From: Struthio camelus | Taxonomy: Eukaryota; Chordata; Aves; Struthioniformes; Struthionidae | DNA length: 64,000 nucleotides | NCBI RefSeq assembly: GCF_040807025.1 | Contig: NC_090943.1 | Span: 1,226,356 to 1,290,355, forward strand | Reading direction: 5' to 3' | Shown here: piece after piece, positions 1-13,200 of the stretch | How positions within the stretch are numbered: position 1 is the stretch's first letter | Layout: every line of letters starts with the position of its first letter | Notes under the pieces: model-generated | Told to the model about the DNA's origin: nothing | The model's input: the letters and a program-made list of their open reading frames with translations, nothing else | Databases searched by the model: none | Made by a program: the position numbers and the translations under genes

Positions 1-1379
1 TAGACATCTAAACACTCTTGTATGTTACCAGCTGCATCCCCTAAACTCCCTCTCCGTTAACCTCTGTTCTGTCTATGTCCCTTCACCATCAGCTGTACAA
101 CAGGCATCGAGTGGTGTGGAAGCTGTGGCAATCACTATGGGATTGCTGTGTCCAGGCTGCTTGAGCTTATACTACCACGCGCAGCTCGGGGGCTGAAGGT
201 ACTCTCTTCCACAAAAGAACTTGGCATCTCTGCATTTTCTGAGCCAAGTTTAGTTAAAATAAGTCAGCAGTTCTAAAAGTTATTAGAGAAGATGACAGGT
301 GGACAGCACCGTCTGAGGGACAGTATTGCTTTAGGGAAAAAAAGACATCCCCATTCCTCATCCTTAAATTAGAATAGTCAGGTTGATATGTTTCTCTCCC
401 AAATGAAGTTCCTAACAAATAATAGAAATAGTGCACTATTAAAAAAAAAATAAACCAAAACACTAAGGTTCTGTTTTTGGAGATGGAAAGCTATTCCAGT
501 TTTCAGTGAGTACAAGCAACAAAGACTTCTGGTAGTTCTGGTAAAACATGCTTTTTAATTTGAATTTCCTTTCCTGGAAAACCTTTACCCAGACGCAGCT
601 CTCATTCAGTGAATTAAATGAGTAGCTGATACTCTTCTTGGACTCTGTTAGGATCTGACACCTTTACAGTCCAGTTACATTATGCTACACTTTCTTGCAG
701 GCTTGCTCATACAGTTCTGTCTGTGGGCATACTTGGCTTTTTTTTTTCTCGTTGCAGTCCTAAAGACAAAGAAACTAATACCATGTTAATGTAATTTTAT
801 AGAAGATTATCTGACACAATACCAAAAGAATAATGAAAAATATGGTACCATAGAGGAAAGTATTTCCATTTTAATTCAAGCTTTCCTAAGCTTTTTCTGT
901 ACTAAAAGGCTAATACTAATACTTTTTTTTTTTTTGGAAAAGCTTTGAGGATTAACTTGAAAAGTTACTCTGAGCATTAGCTTGAAAAGTCAGTTGTCAT
1001 TAATACAATTTTTGCACTTATAATTGTTCCTAGAGAGTCAGGAATCTTTTTTTTTTGTTTTGTTTTTGTTCTTTGAAAGCTACCAAAACCTGCCACAGTG
1101 ATACAGTGATGTAGAATCTTAAAGGGAAACTGCAGTAACTTAGTAAACAGTCAAACACAAAATAAAATTCTTGAAGTTCGCACAGGGATGAGTTGAGGAA
1201 ACAGTGTGAGAAAGCGTGCATAACCAGCCAAAGAACAGGCAGAGAAGCAAGTAAAGCAGTCTAGCTAAATAGCAAGGCTCAAGAGGTCATTTGAATCGGA
1301 CTGAATTCTTTCCTAACTGGAAAGGCTAGTTTCTATTGGAGCCAACAGAAAGGAACATAAGCTAACAAGCAGTGCATAA
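1..1379. other. Upstream flank without recognisable gene
   Basis: AT-rich sequence with several A/T homopolymer runs. I see no convincing exon, RNA gene or repeat family. The frame of the putative exon that follows is closed by a TAA at 1377-1379. Confidence 0.5.
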
Positions 1380-1673
1380 GAAATTAGAACTTCTGAGGTG
1401 AAATTTGAAGAACAAATCACTGAAGCTGTTAAAAAGTATTTTAAACATAGAAGTAGGAAACCTGAAAAAAAGTCCCCAAAACCCCCCGAAAAGGAAAATC
1501 TGTCTGGCATCATACATCATCTGCAATCAATAGAGCAAATAAGAAAGATCATTTCCCGATCTCCTGTTTTGGGAAAGAGGATGTTAAAATTCTCCGCTGT
1601 ACCTTTTAAAGCTTCTGGTAATCTGGATAAGCTGTTTGATGTCAGAAAAGAAGGTACTGGAGCAAATGGATAA
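1380..1673 (+). CDS. Possible terminal coding exon of an unidentified upstream gene
   Basis: The frame is open from 1380 to a TAA at 1671-1673, about 97 codons. It lacks a useful ATG near its start, so if real it is a 3'-terminal exon entered by splicing, possibly at the AG at 1396-1397, which has a poor pyrimidine tract. The product is basic and protein-like: it opens with KFEEQITEAVKKYF, followed by a Lys/Pro-rich stretch (RSRKPEKKSPKPPEK) and a helical HHLQSIEQIRKIISRSP segment. Three AATAAA hexamers follow at 2279-2284, 2458-2463 and 2503-2508, which suits a 3' end here. I do not recognise the family. It may be a chance open frame. Confidence 0.35.
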   Translation, partial: EIRTSEVKFEEQITEAVKKYFKHRSRKPEKKSPKPPEKENLSGIIHHLQSIEQIRKIISRSPVLGKRMLKFSAVPFKASGNLDKLFDVRKEGTGANG

Positions 1674-3330
1674 ATTGCATTTTAAATTGGTTTCACAATT
1701 CTGGGACTTAATCGAGCTGCTAGAAAAATATAAAATGTGCCCCTAATGGAAGCTTTTACGATGGATTACTGGTTGATAACATGTCTTTCACTTTGATAAT
1801 AACCTCCATGCTTTCATTTCTAATACCACTTCATGGCTCTCATGACAAGACATGACTGGATGTGCACAGTTCTTGGGTATTAAAGCAGTTACGTGAGCTG
1901 AGGTCCCTGCTAGTCAAGAAATAATGTATGACTACTGGATTCCCTCATGGCCCCCCCCCCCCCCTTATGAAACAGTTATAAAATACCCAATGAATCTTAC
2001 TGTAATTTTATAACCAGTTTCCAATTAAGCATTAGCATTGGAAACAGAAAATCTTAGTTCCTTGGCAGTGGACAGGCTCATTAAGGATCTCAGGAAAAAC
2101 TATCCTTTTGGCCTTAAATCTGCTTTTTCCTCTCTCTTTTTTTTTTTTTTTTGCCTTGCCTCAGGCACCTTTTTGTGGTTTAGTGTTTGTTACAAAGGAT
2201 ACAATTTTCTCTGAATTACATGGGCCTGAAAATATGACCAATAATGGCACTACCTCCTCAGCTGCAGCTGTTCCATAAAATAAACCTTTGGGAATAGGTT
2301 TTGCAAGGCCAAATTAAACAACTGTGAACATTAAATTCTTAAATGTTGCTTTTGGCTGGTTACTGTGACAAAAATATTTAATCAAATATTAAGTAACATT
2401 TTTACAAACCATGTTTTCAATTTGCTACATCAATAAGAAAGGTTGCCACAAACCTCTAATAAAACACTTCAGAGTACAATAGCTATTTTCAGTAGAACTT
2501 CAAATAAAGGTATTACTGCCCCTTCTTGAAATAATGTAAAAACGCCCATCTTCTGACGAGCACGTGTGGAAACACTGCCTCTTCAGTCCTAACGTTTCTT
2601 TTGGTGGTTTGTATGATTCGGCTGCTCTCTCCAACTCCGTTATGTGGTTTTAAGTTGTTGTTTTCTAAAGAACGGATTCTTCTTCCCCAGTAGTCATGCT
2701 AACTCTTTTAATTGGTATTCTGCCTAGTTTATACAGGAAACTGCAAAACGGTAATTCAGAAAGATGTCACCTAGAAGAGACCGCAGAAGACAGCGGACCA
2801 TGACGGATACTGGAGACACCGACTGTGGTCATGGTCCTGTCACTGCACTAACCTCCCCTAAGACCTCAGCAAACGCTTCACATGCTTAACTGAGGCTTTA
2901 CCTGACAGGTTTGACAGAAGATTTGTCAGATCCAGGTCACGTAAAGAGTTACAATATAAGCTTTTTTTTTTTTTTTTTTGCTTAAAGCTCCTGAGCTGAA
3001 TATTCCCATTGTACCCGCTATTCTCAATTAGTTATACCGAGAGTTCCTGTACCAAGAGATCTTGATTTAGCTAGTTAGCTGCTTTGAAGACCTGGCTGCA
3101 TGCTATTGTGATCGCAATCTTCTCGAATGGTGGTTACAGACTGCAAGTACGGAGTGCCTCTTTTCCACGTGCCCAGACAAGACGGAAAGCCCTCAGGGAG
3201 TTGGCTGAGCCTCGATTTTTCCTTTCTTGGGCTGGATTAATCGCGGGCTGACAGGCTTTTAAATTGGATTAGTAAAGAAAAGAGTCGAGAGCGGAGGAAC
3301 GGCTAAACAGCGGAAAGGGGCCTTCCAGCG
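1674..3330. other. Intergenic DNA or 3' UTR of the putative upstream gene
   Basis: Holds three AATAAA hexamers (2279, 2458, 2503), a run of 14 C at 1951-1964 and T runs near 2140 and 2960. GC content rises from about 3.2 kb into the CpG island. No other gene is visible. Confidence 0.4.
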
Positions 3331-3505
3331 GGTGGAGAGGACAGGGGCTTTGATTCGCTGTGCTGGGGGACGCGCCGTGCCGGTGCGCAGCCAGGCCCAG
3401 GCCGCGCACCGGGGTCGGCGGTGCGCGGTGGCGGTCACGGACCGCAGCGGAGCGTCGCCCCGGCCCCGTTCAGTGCTCGAGAAACGGCCGCCCCGGCGCC
3501 TAGAC

Positions 3506-3516
3506 AAGATGGCGGC
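3506..3516 (+). promoter_or_regulatory. YY1-type site
   Basis: AAGATGGCGGC matches the extended YY1 consensus, which usually lies close to the start of transcription in CpG promoters. The match is seen directly; function is inferred. Confidence 0.5.
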
Positions 3517-3615
3517 CCCTCCTCACAGAGAGCAGCCCCTTCTCTTCTCTCTCTTCCCTCCCCCCCCCCACCCCCGTTGCCTTTCATAGAGTCGGGGGGC
3601 GGGCTAACGGTCGTG

Positions 3616-3780
3616 ATTGGCTCGTCAGCCCGCTTTCCCTCCTCGCTCCTTCCCTCGCCAGCACGTGCGGGCAGTATTGACCCGTTCTGATTGGTGGAGG
3701 AGCGCGCGAGCTCCCGTTCCCCAGAAAGCGCGAGCGCCGCGAGCCAACCGGCGGCAGCGTTGACGGTAGAAAGGACCAAT
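3616..3780. promoter_or_regulatory. CCAAT-box cluster (NF-Y type)
   Basis: ATTGG at 3616-3620 and 3690-3694 and CCAAT at 3776-3780 lie within 165 bp, upstream of the start codon. Spacings of 74 and 86 bp fit clustered NF-Y sites. A CACGTG E-box lies between them at 3662-3667. Confidence 0.5.
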
Positions 3781-3912
3781 CGGCGGCCGGTACCGGCCGG
3801 CGGGGAGGTTCCGGGGCGGGTCCGCGCTTGCGCGGCGGCGCGAGAGGGGCGGGCGTTGGCCGGGCCGGGCGCGCGCGGCGGCCTTCCCTGAGGGGAGGCG
3901 GCGGCGGCGGCC

Positions 3913-4295
3913 ATGACCCCCGCGCCGCGCCCGCCGCCTGCCGAGCTGCCGATCGCGCGGGCGGCGGCGGCGGCGCGGGGCCGCCAGGCCGCGCTGTGGA
4001 GCCGGGCGCGGCGCCTGTGCCGGCGGCTGCGGGCGCTGCAAGCGCGGCAGGTGGAACGGCACGTCCGGCACCAGTTGGCCGGGCTGGCGCGTTACGTGAG
4101 GCGGGCGGGCCGCGGCGGCGGCTTGTCCCCGGCCTTGGCGCCCGACCTGCGGCTCTTGGCGACCAGCGCCACCGCCCGCCTCCGCGCCACGCAGGGCGCC
4201 TGCGACTCCGACGCCACCGGCAGCAGCAGCGGCGGCTCCAGCGAGGACACCGAGACGGACGGCGAGAGCGCGGGGCGGCGGCGCCCCTCCCGGCG
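3913..4295 (+). CDS. KANSL1-family gene, coding exon 1 (residues 1-127)
   Basis: The start ATG is in adequate context (G at -3) and is the first start after an in-frame TGA at 3889-3891. The exon encodes a Pro/Ala leader, the basic coiled coil containing [18 protein letters not shown] (the KANSL1 block around QAKQVERHIQHQL), and the acidic SSSGG patch. Donor is CG|GTCAGT at 4296, phase 2. GC content is extreme because the exon lies inside the CpG island. Confidence 0.9.
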
Positions 4296-7200
4296 GTCAG
4301 TACCGGCCAGGTGCCGCCGCCGGCCTCGCCTTCCCCCGCCTTGGGAGCGTGCCCCCCACCCCCCCTCCACGAGTGGGCTTCCCCGGCGTCCCGATATTAT
4401 TAACTTAATTCCCCCCCCTCGTGGCGTTTTGTAGCGTTGCGTAAGCGCGGCCAGGGCTGCCCTCGCGCGGCTTTTCGGGGTGCTCGGTGGCGAAGCGTCG
4501 TTTTAATCGCGCGTGTCGCAGTGGCCGTTTCTCTGAGGGGAGAGGCCGGGGACGCGTTTTCCCGCCGTTTGTGGCCGCGGTCTGGAACCTTCCCGCGCGC
4601 GCGGGCGCCTGGCAACGGTTCCCCCCCCCCCCCCCGCAGGTCGCAGAGGGGCGACTGTGAAGTTCCGCCTCCCGGTTTTGGGCGAAAGGAAAGTGTGTGT
4701 GTGTGGGGGGGGAGAGGTTGGTGCCACGTATGAACCTCGGTGGGCGGGGGAAGTCGTGGCCGCGGTCTCGCGTGGGGGGGGGACGCTGGCGGAGCTCCGT
4801 CCCTGCGGGGAGCGCTCGCTTTGAGCGCAGAGGGGGTGGTGGGGTGGGAAGAAGGAGCCCTGAGACCGCCCGGAGATGCTCCTGAAAGCACCCCGGGGGG
4901 AAGGCGGTAGCGTTGCTCATGCCTCGGCAAAGGATGTAAGGTTTCGTTTTAACGCCGTTATTTGTGAGCTCTTCTTTTTTCTTTTTTTTTTCTTTTTTTT
5001 TTTGCGCACGAGGTATTCTTTAGCGGGTGCACTTTTATGGTGCCGACTGACATGCACCTTCTGTTTGGTTTTGGCTGGCATATATTAAGTCAGAAGTATT
5101 TTTAACGCCGCTTTGTCTGTGAAGGGGGTTGTTTAAACAGACATTGCAGTGCACGCCACTTTGTAAGTCTAGTGCTGCTGTATCCATCTTCGTTTAAGGA
5201 TGTGAGCAAAGCCAGATTTGAAGGGACTGGTGACCTTTTGTTAGACCATCTGATGTAGCTGGGGAGGAAAAAAGGATAAGATCTGGCACCCATCTTCTAA
5301 ACAAAGGTAGAACAGGAGTGCTTGTGGTAATGGAACAGGTAATGGAGAGGCTAACCAAAAGGTAACTGGTTTTAGAACAAGAAATACCAAATGGGGAGAA
5401 ATGAACAACATGAAGAGAAAGCTTTCATCTCTTTGAAGGAAAAAAAATCTTCCTGCTCCATCTTTCTGGAGCCCAGTGTCTACATTGATAATGATCTTTT
5501 ATATTATTCCAAAACTAATTTAAAGTTTTTTTTTGAAATAGGAGTGTTTCTGAAGCGCATTAGAAAGCAGTACAAGTCAGCTCAGATGTGTTAGAATTAC
5601 TGATCTTAGTGGTGGGCTGAGCCTCTGTGTTTTGCAATAAACATACAGGACTTCTCAGATGCAGGACTAATAAACATGCAGGACTTAGGCTCAGATGGTT
5701 ATGTGTGAGGCAGCCAGTAGTCTGAAAACTAGTCTATGCTTAGAACAGAGAAGGTCTTTATTTTTTTGTAATGTTATTTCCAAAAGCTGTACTTGTGTGG
5801 TGCATTTAAGAATGCAATTTGGTGCAGCTAAGCCAGCTAACTGCTAGCTGCTGTCAAAAAGGGTGGCCCGCTCTCTGCCCCAATTCTGCACTCTTTCTAG
5901 CACAGCTATGCGTCTGGCTCCCTGTGGACTGGTTAATGGTGTGAAATTGTCAGAAAACCGGCTCTGTAGGAACACGAGCTGTGTTCTGTCATTTTCCGTC
6001 TCTGAAACAGGTTGTCATGGGTGTTTACCAAGAGGGGCTGTTGGGGTGGAGGGGCAGGACTACCTATTTTGGCGACTGCTGAGCTCTTGGGAAGAGATAA
6101 GCATTTCTTAGGAAAGACCCAAACCAGCAGTGGTCTTACATGGTAATTTTAGTGATTAGCACAGACTGTAAAGCCAGATGACCTTTTATTCCTGCCAGCT
6201 ATATGTGCTGAGTAGTTCAGTTTATGTATCAGATCCTTTATCTAAATGATGCTCGTACCTTGAGAAGTTTCATTTGTGGATTGTTCTGAGATTGCTTTGC
6301 CCCTTTTTTTGAGGGGAGGGGGTGATAATGAGCCTTAGACACGTATGAAGATTAGCTTGTGTTACGGAGACCTCTTTTTCTAACTATTTTATTGGAGTAA
6401 CTATTCCTTCCACCCTCACGCGACTTGTTAAGAGGAAACTGGGATTGTGGGAGAAACTGTCTTGGGGAAAGAAGAAGGGAAGGAGAAGGAAGGAAAGGAA
6501 AGAAAGCTGCTGCTTCTAGATTTACGTAGCCTATGTTCTGCCATTCCAGCTGCCTAGGAAATCATATGTGCTGTGTTTTTTTACTTAGTACTGCTGCTCC
6601 CGATCCAACTTACCCTTGTTTGTCAGTCTGTGATGAGTGAATGTTTTGCATATCCATTGTCCTCATTCCACTTCAGAACCTGCAGGCTGTTCAGGTGGAA
6701 ATCTCTGGAGTTCTGCGCGCTCTCCCTTCCCTGTAAACAGTTGCATTCCTGTCTACGGTGATCGTTGCAGCTTTCCTGAGCATCAGCAAACGGGAAGTGA
6801 ACGGATTCTCCTTCCCTCAGGATTCTGAGAACAGCAACGGAAAATGATAAGAAGTGACAGCCCCTTGGAGAGCTGTTAATATGAGGCTAGAGGACCCAAA
6901 AACTCGCTGAAAGTATGTTCGCTGGAAAAGCGTACCTGCCAGGAGGCTGAAAGGTGTCAGAGTGGCGGGCAACAGCTAGAGAGTTATGTCTTTGTGTGGA
7001 TGTTTTTCTACTTCTCTCTGTTCATTTTAAAAGAAAGAAAAAGGAAGAGAAATGTCCAAATTGATTACTTGCCGGTCAGAAATAGATCCCAACATTCTTG
7101 TGCATAAATTCAAGGCAGCAGGTTCATAAAATTATTACGTCCTTCTTAGCGTTTTTTACTCCTGCTTCAGTGGTGGGGAAGATGGAACTGATCCTTTTTG

Positions 7201-10200
7201 TCTTCCTCTGGCTTGTGTATCTGGGAAGTATCTTGCACCGGGCACTTAGAAATATGTAGAATTTAAGGATGCATTCCATATTTCAGTTATTCAGTTATCG
7301 TTATGGATTTGTGCAGTGTAGTTTCCTTTGAAAGTAATTTTGTTTGGATTTTAATGGGAACTGAAACACTTCAGAGGGTGTGGTGTGTTTATTTTTAGTG
7401 AAGGTATTTAAAACCCAATTTTGTTTTCAAATATTTTTCCTGATTTTTGGCATAATTCTACTCTTTACAAAACCAACAAAAGAATCTTGCGTGAAAATTT
7501 TCTAAAACACTGATGTTCCCGGGTTATTCCCTCAGGAAATATTAGGATTGTGCAACTGCACTTTTTGTGATACGTATTATGATAGCTTTAGTTGCGTTAC
7601 CTACCATGTGTTTTTCCCAAGAACCTCTACTTTGTTCAGAGTATGGGATGCCGATGACTGAATAGGCAGCTCTTCAGTATTCTCTCTATATATGTCTATA
7701 GCTTTGCCATATAAACTGTGTACTCTTGAAACTTGGCTGTTAATTAATTCTTAACTCTAAACTACAGCAGAAACTCTAACTTCTACTGGATTTCAGACGA
7801 GTATTTCCAGGAAAGCTGGTCTGCATAACAAACAACTGCAATCTGAATGGTTCATTTGAGTGCTATAAAGAAACGGAAATTACAGTCAATTTGGAAATTG
7901 TTAGGCATCCTTACTTAGGGGGCCAATTGGTAGCACCAGCAAATCTGTTTTCAGTGATTTGTGCAATGCCCTAAGGTACAGTATGCACGTCTGCTGATGT
8001 TTTGGAGCTTGCTCCGTTAACTATGTAGCTAGTATGCTGTTATTTAAACCTTTTAGAGGTGCATATGAAGTGAGTGGTAAAGGCAATGTTTTTCAATATT
8101 GCCAAAGTTGTAGACTTTAAATGGTTAATGCTGAGTTGGTTAAATACCCTTGCAGATCTCTTATACTGTTCATAATTTAGCTGTAAAACACAAATGTTGA
8201 GTTGGAGGGGGAGCGTTTGTTTTTGGAATGTGTGGCTGTTCTAGTATGGATTTATGGAGAAGGTGGGACAGCTACCTAGCCCATATTGACCTTCTCATTT
8301 CCTCTAAGCCGTGCAACACATCCATCGTGTATTAGTGGGATGAGGCGGCAGTGCTGCCCATCTCCCTCTCAGTACTGTCCCTCTGGACAGTAGTCAGTTG
8401 AATGAGGTTACAAACCTCTTGCATTGAGGTTTTTAGAACTTGTATGTGTTTTTAGCATCCTAGTGAAACAAAGGCATGTGGCTGTTGCTATGTCATATCT
8501 AACAGTTAATTATGATGCATCATCTGTATGTTCTTAAGGAAAGACTCTTCAAATGTAAAATTATAATGTAATTTACAATGTAAAATGACACAAGTGCCTA
8601 CAAATTCTCCAGTTCGTTTAGAGGTGAAGCCTTGTGATACTACATTTATTTTTTCCTGGGACAATGCTCTGTTAGTAGTTATGTCTCTTTCAATTTATTC
8701 ATGCTTTGAAGCTTTATTGATAGGGCTTTTGTTTTCGTTTTTTGAGTGGGGGTGGGGTGGGGAAAGGAAAGGTCAGACTCAACAAAAAATATGCAGGCTG
8801 TAATGTGCGTTCTTGCCAAACACATTAGTTGGTAAATACTGAATTCGGCTTATGAAAAAGAGGGGGTAGTTCTATCTCTAGTTTTATTAAAAAAATATAA
8901 GGGGTGCCTCATTTTTACTTTTCTCCCTAAAGATATTAGACTTAGATCTGGTTTAAGCACAGAAAGGGAACCAGTTTGTTTAAGGTTTATTTTATATCCT
9001 GAACCGGAACTAATTTTTCATTGATCTGTCTCCTAATTAAATGGTATGGAGCAAGTCGTAACATGGATGTTACGGGAGAACTCATGCATTCATTGTGGGG
9101 TGGAGATTGTGTTCTCATTTTACCCACGCGTCATTTAAGGCCACCCTCACTGCCCTGGGACTAATTAATTCCTTTTGGGAAGGCTTTATTTCCAAATGGC
9201 GAGCCCGAGATTCAAAATTTAGTGCTAATTAATATATCTGACTGAGTTTTACTGGAGTGTAGAGAAACCTGGAGGAAAAGGACAGGTGTTGGGTGGATGG
9301 ATACTTTTTGTTTGTTTTTTCCCCTCTGGTCTAGTTTCTTGGTTAGGCATACTGTGAAAAGAAGTGGCTTTCTGCTTGCGGCTGCTTCTTACTCTGCTGC
9401 TGCTTTGAATAATTTGAAGGATAGAAGGTGGATTGTGCATTATAAGGTGTGCAATTGCATGCTAAGGTGTTTGGATTTCTTTTGAAAACTGTAACTCTCT
9501 CGGACCTACAGCTGTTTGGGAAGTTTTGCAGTCCTGTATGTATTCTTTACAACTAAATGATCTGTTTTTGTACCGTAGATTAGTTGCTTAATCTGCAACT
9601 CTCTCATAAAACAGCTTTCCTAAAGGAATTTCTTTGTTCCAAATGTGTGTATTAGTGCAGAAATGGAACGGAATGTTAACTTTTGATGTGACTAATAACT
9701 TGAAGATATGTAGAACATATCTCTGAATGTAAATCTCTGATTTACATCTCGCTGAAGCAGCAGAAATGAGCAGATTGCTATGGCTTTCAGGTTGAGCTCG
9801 CAGTCTTTTTTTTTTTTTTTTTGTGTCATTAGAGCAGTGTAAATCCCAACTGGGATTTATACATAAGCTTGCCTTTCCGTATTTCTTTGCATGTACTCTC
9901 AATGCAGGCATCCACAAATCTGCTGCGTTGGATACTTGAGCTTAGTTTGGCTGAGAGAGATCTTATTTTAGTTTTTGTATGTTTTACCTACCTCACAGAA
10001 AGACAGGCTTATCTAGATATGTTTTTGAGTTCAGATTCTGTATCTGTGGGCGGCGTCCGCAGGTTTAGTATTAGAGGAATCTTGTATTTACTTTGTCCTC
10101 CTTTTACTTCAGCGAGTTTGCATACACAGACATCTTACAAGCCAAGTTCACTGCAGTTTTATTTCAAAAATTCTGCATGTATAATACATGTTGCACAGAA

Positions 10201-13200
10201 AGCACCATGCAGCATACAGGTGTTTGTAGATAACGTCTGTGAACCTTGTGCAGCTTGCTTGCTTTGCTTTGGCATAGTTTATATATAGGAGGAATATGTC
10301 AGCTAACTATGTAAATGCAAATACTAATTTAAGAAAAGAAACTGAAATTTAGTTGGGGATCACTGACTGTGGAGAGCAAGGAGAGTTTCGGGCTAAAATG
10401 TTCAGTTCTTTAGAGAAAGAAGATAGAGAGGTACCAACTGGCGAGTATGACTGTTCTGTCCTTAACCAGGTTGGCGTGGGAAGTGAGGCCTGTGCTGTCC
10501 CCTGCTTCTATTCGTAATCCCTTTTGAACTTTCGTTGGCAAAATTAGAAGCTGAAGAATAACATAAGTTAGTGTAATTATGAAAGCAGCAGTTCAAACTT
10601 GTGGTCTTAATTGAAGGAAGATGGTTGTTAGTGGCTGACCAGTCAAACGTGTGCCAATTAACCTACACTAGTTCAGGACTCGTCATTGCTTGTTGGTTGT
10701 GTTGAGGGAAGGGGCAGCACAGGCAAGCAGGGAGAAGCTGGGGTTATCAGATGGGGGGTGGAGTCTGTAGAATACAAATCAGTTGGAAACTAATGTAACT
10801 TGTTCCATTGCTGGCAGGGCAATTTCTGAGAACGTTAAGCCCTTTAAAACCTTCAGTAATTGAGTTCTTGACCTTAACCACGGTTAAGAGAAATACTAGA
10901 TTAATAAGGAATTCCTAGTGTTAAATCAAGAGCAGGAGTTGGGCTGTTTAGGAGCTGTAAATACCATTTCCACTATGTAGTGTGTGTGCTCAAAATGGCA
11001 TTTCTAAACTGCTGAGAATAGGTTTACTTCTATAACTTACCACTAAGGAATAAATGATTCTGATTTACAGGGCAAACTTCTTACTTCTCCGTTGCCGTAT
11101 TGTAGTTCTAGTGAAGATCTAAAAGTCACCAAAATCTTGGGGGTATACAGCTTGATGCACTGGTTCAGATGTCCAGTCAGATCTCGTGGAAATACCATAT
11201 GTTTTAGGAATTGGACAGAATATTGGTACCAGGTGAAAACACAGCAAGTCTGCCTCAGAAGCGCTCAAAACATTCCTCTGAAGGCAGGTCTTTTTGCCTC
11301 ACCTCCACTTCTCACTGCAAAAAGGTACCATGGTATTATCACAAGTGTAGTGATATTTAATAATGCTTTAAGCCTTTCCTTGGAATCTGGTGCATGTCAA
11401 ACTGTATTGCTGTTGGAGACGTGCATCTCCTAAACAATTTTACAGACTTCTCTTTCTTTTTGATGGACAGGTAGTAATACCTGTTAAACAGGAATGCTGA
11501 TTTAGAGGATGAAGGACTTTGCAAATGTTTATCCTTCATACTGATAAATGACTTGATAATAGTTGGTCTCATGCCTGCCTTATGCAACTTTTGCCTTACT
11601 TGGATATAGCTTCTGCCAGATGCTGAAGTGGAATGCCCCTTCCAGTGAAGGGAAGAGCTAGTTCACGTGGGAAAGGAGAAACCCAGTGAAGTTTCGAGGG
11701 CGCTAGGATCTGCTTCTGCATGCCTATCATGAAGCTCATTGCGTAGATGATGGCTCATTTGAGCGTTGCAAATGAATCTCATCTGCTTATGTTCTCTGAG
11801 GCGAGTGATCCCATTTGGGATACTTTGTCAGATCACGAGAACTGCAGTACCCACAGCTATAAGAACATTCAGAAACCTTTTACTGAAAAATATAACCGAG
11901 GAGAGAAAAAAGGTACTGGTGTTTCCCCTTGGAATGGTAGCTTACCAGTTTGAGTACCCTTCCAGTTTGTAGGGTGTAGAAAATTTTGCACCCCTGTTTA
12001 ATCACAAGAGGTTTTACCCATATTCTAATTTCTTGCAATACTGTGTTAATAATCTGAATGTGGACTGTTTGGAGGTTTATATAGATAAACAAAACTTAGC
12101 TTAAAAAAATCCACCTCATTCATGCAGATGAAGATGAGCAACTACTTTTTATGGCAGCCGAGGCTTTTGCAGTTCCTTCCATTTCATTTTGAAACCAGTG
12201 TTTTTAATTCGTTAGATCTGGTGAGCTTAAGTCATTGCCAGGAGGAAGAGAAACCTTTCTGGAAAACTACAGGCAAGATAAACATCTCTAGAAAACAGAA
12301 GTCTGGTTATCCAAGCTCAGCAAGAAGTCAGTGATGATTACTGCGTCATTGTGTATGGCCTTGTTCATCAAAATACCTAAAGAAGAGGTAGTAATTTGTT
12401 AAAAGCATTGTTTTGGCTTGTTGTCTGATCTTTATTCAAGAGTTCATTTTCTGCAGATATTTTAATACCTTAGTAGTGGCAGATGTGTCACTTGAGAAGG
12501 AGCTCTCTGGTATTGATTGTCACGGTCGTGCTTGTCAGTAAGCACCTCCTCTTGTCAATGTTAGTGGAAAAATAGCTGGGGAGAAGTGAAGACAGGAGTC
12601 CTTGCAGATGAGAGCTTTCAGAAGGGAAAAATTGTTAACTTGGTTTGTGTATTGCCAGAGAAACCGTTAGAGCTAACCAAGTACGTGGTGACCTACTCTG
12701 GCTGTGTCAAGTTGATAGAGCAGTACTGTGTGATTTGTTCTGTGGAAGGCTTTAGAGGTGTAAACAAGCAAAGCTTGCTTAAAATAGACGTGTTTTATGC
12801 ATTTTCTGTGGATACTCATGCTGGTGATCTTAGGGTTTTCTGCTGTAACTCTTAACTGCTGACTTTCTGTCAAAACTTCATTCTAATTTAGATGGGCGTG
12901 TGTAAGATGATGCTGATTAGATCCGCCAGTGCTTTCTCTGATAAATGCTGTACTGTTAGCAACAGGAATGTCCCATGTTCTTTAAGTCATAAACTTCAAT
13001 GAAGTATCTCTGCATGGAGTGAGGAAACTTATCTCACGCTTTTCAGTCAAGGTAATAACTGAGCCGTTTTATTCCTGTGTTTGTTTGGGTTTTCTGTTTT
13101 CTTCTCCTGTAAAACTGATTCATGTCCAGAAATGTACTGCCTGTTAATCCTTTGAAAAACGGATTCTTCTGCATTCTGCCAAACGGTAGACCTATACCAT

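Larger units (their letters stand above)
3335..4900 (+). promoter_or_regulatory. CpG-island promoter of the KANSL1-family gene
   Basis: Very GC- and CpG-rich, in sharp contrast with AT-rich flanks. It holds a YY1-type AAGATGGCGGC at 3506-3516, inverted CCAAT boxes at 3616-3620 and 3690-3694, a direct CCAAT at 3776-3780, and an E-box CACGTG at 3662-3667. There is no TATA box. This is typical of a broad housekeeping promoter, probably NF-Y and YY1 responsive. The transcription start is inferred to lie between about 3500 and 3880. The island continues past exon 1 into intron 1, with a run of 15 C at 4621-4635. Confidence 0.75.

Noticed and set aside
4311-4316. Alternative exon 1 donor at CAG|GTGCCG
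   Set aside because: It would put exon 2 out of frame. The GTCAGT donor at 4296 gives the correct phase and restores the conserved Arg run.
3435-4930. Long minus-strand and alternative-frame open frames around KANSL1-family exon 1
   Set aside because: Same GC effect. Only the 3913 frame matches a known family and joins correctly to exon 2.
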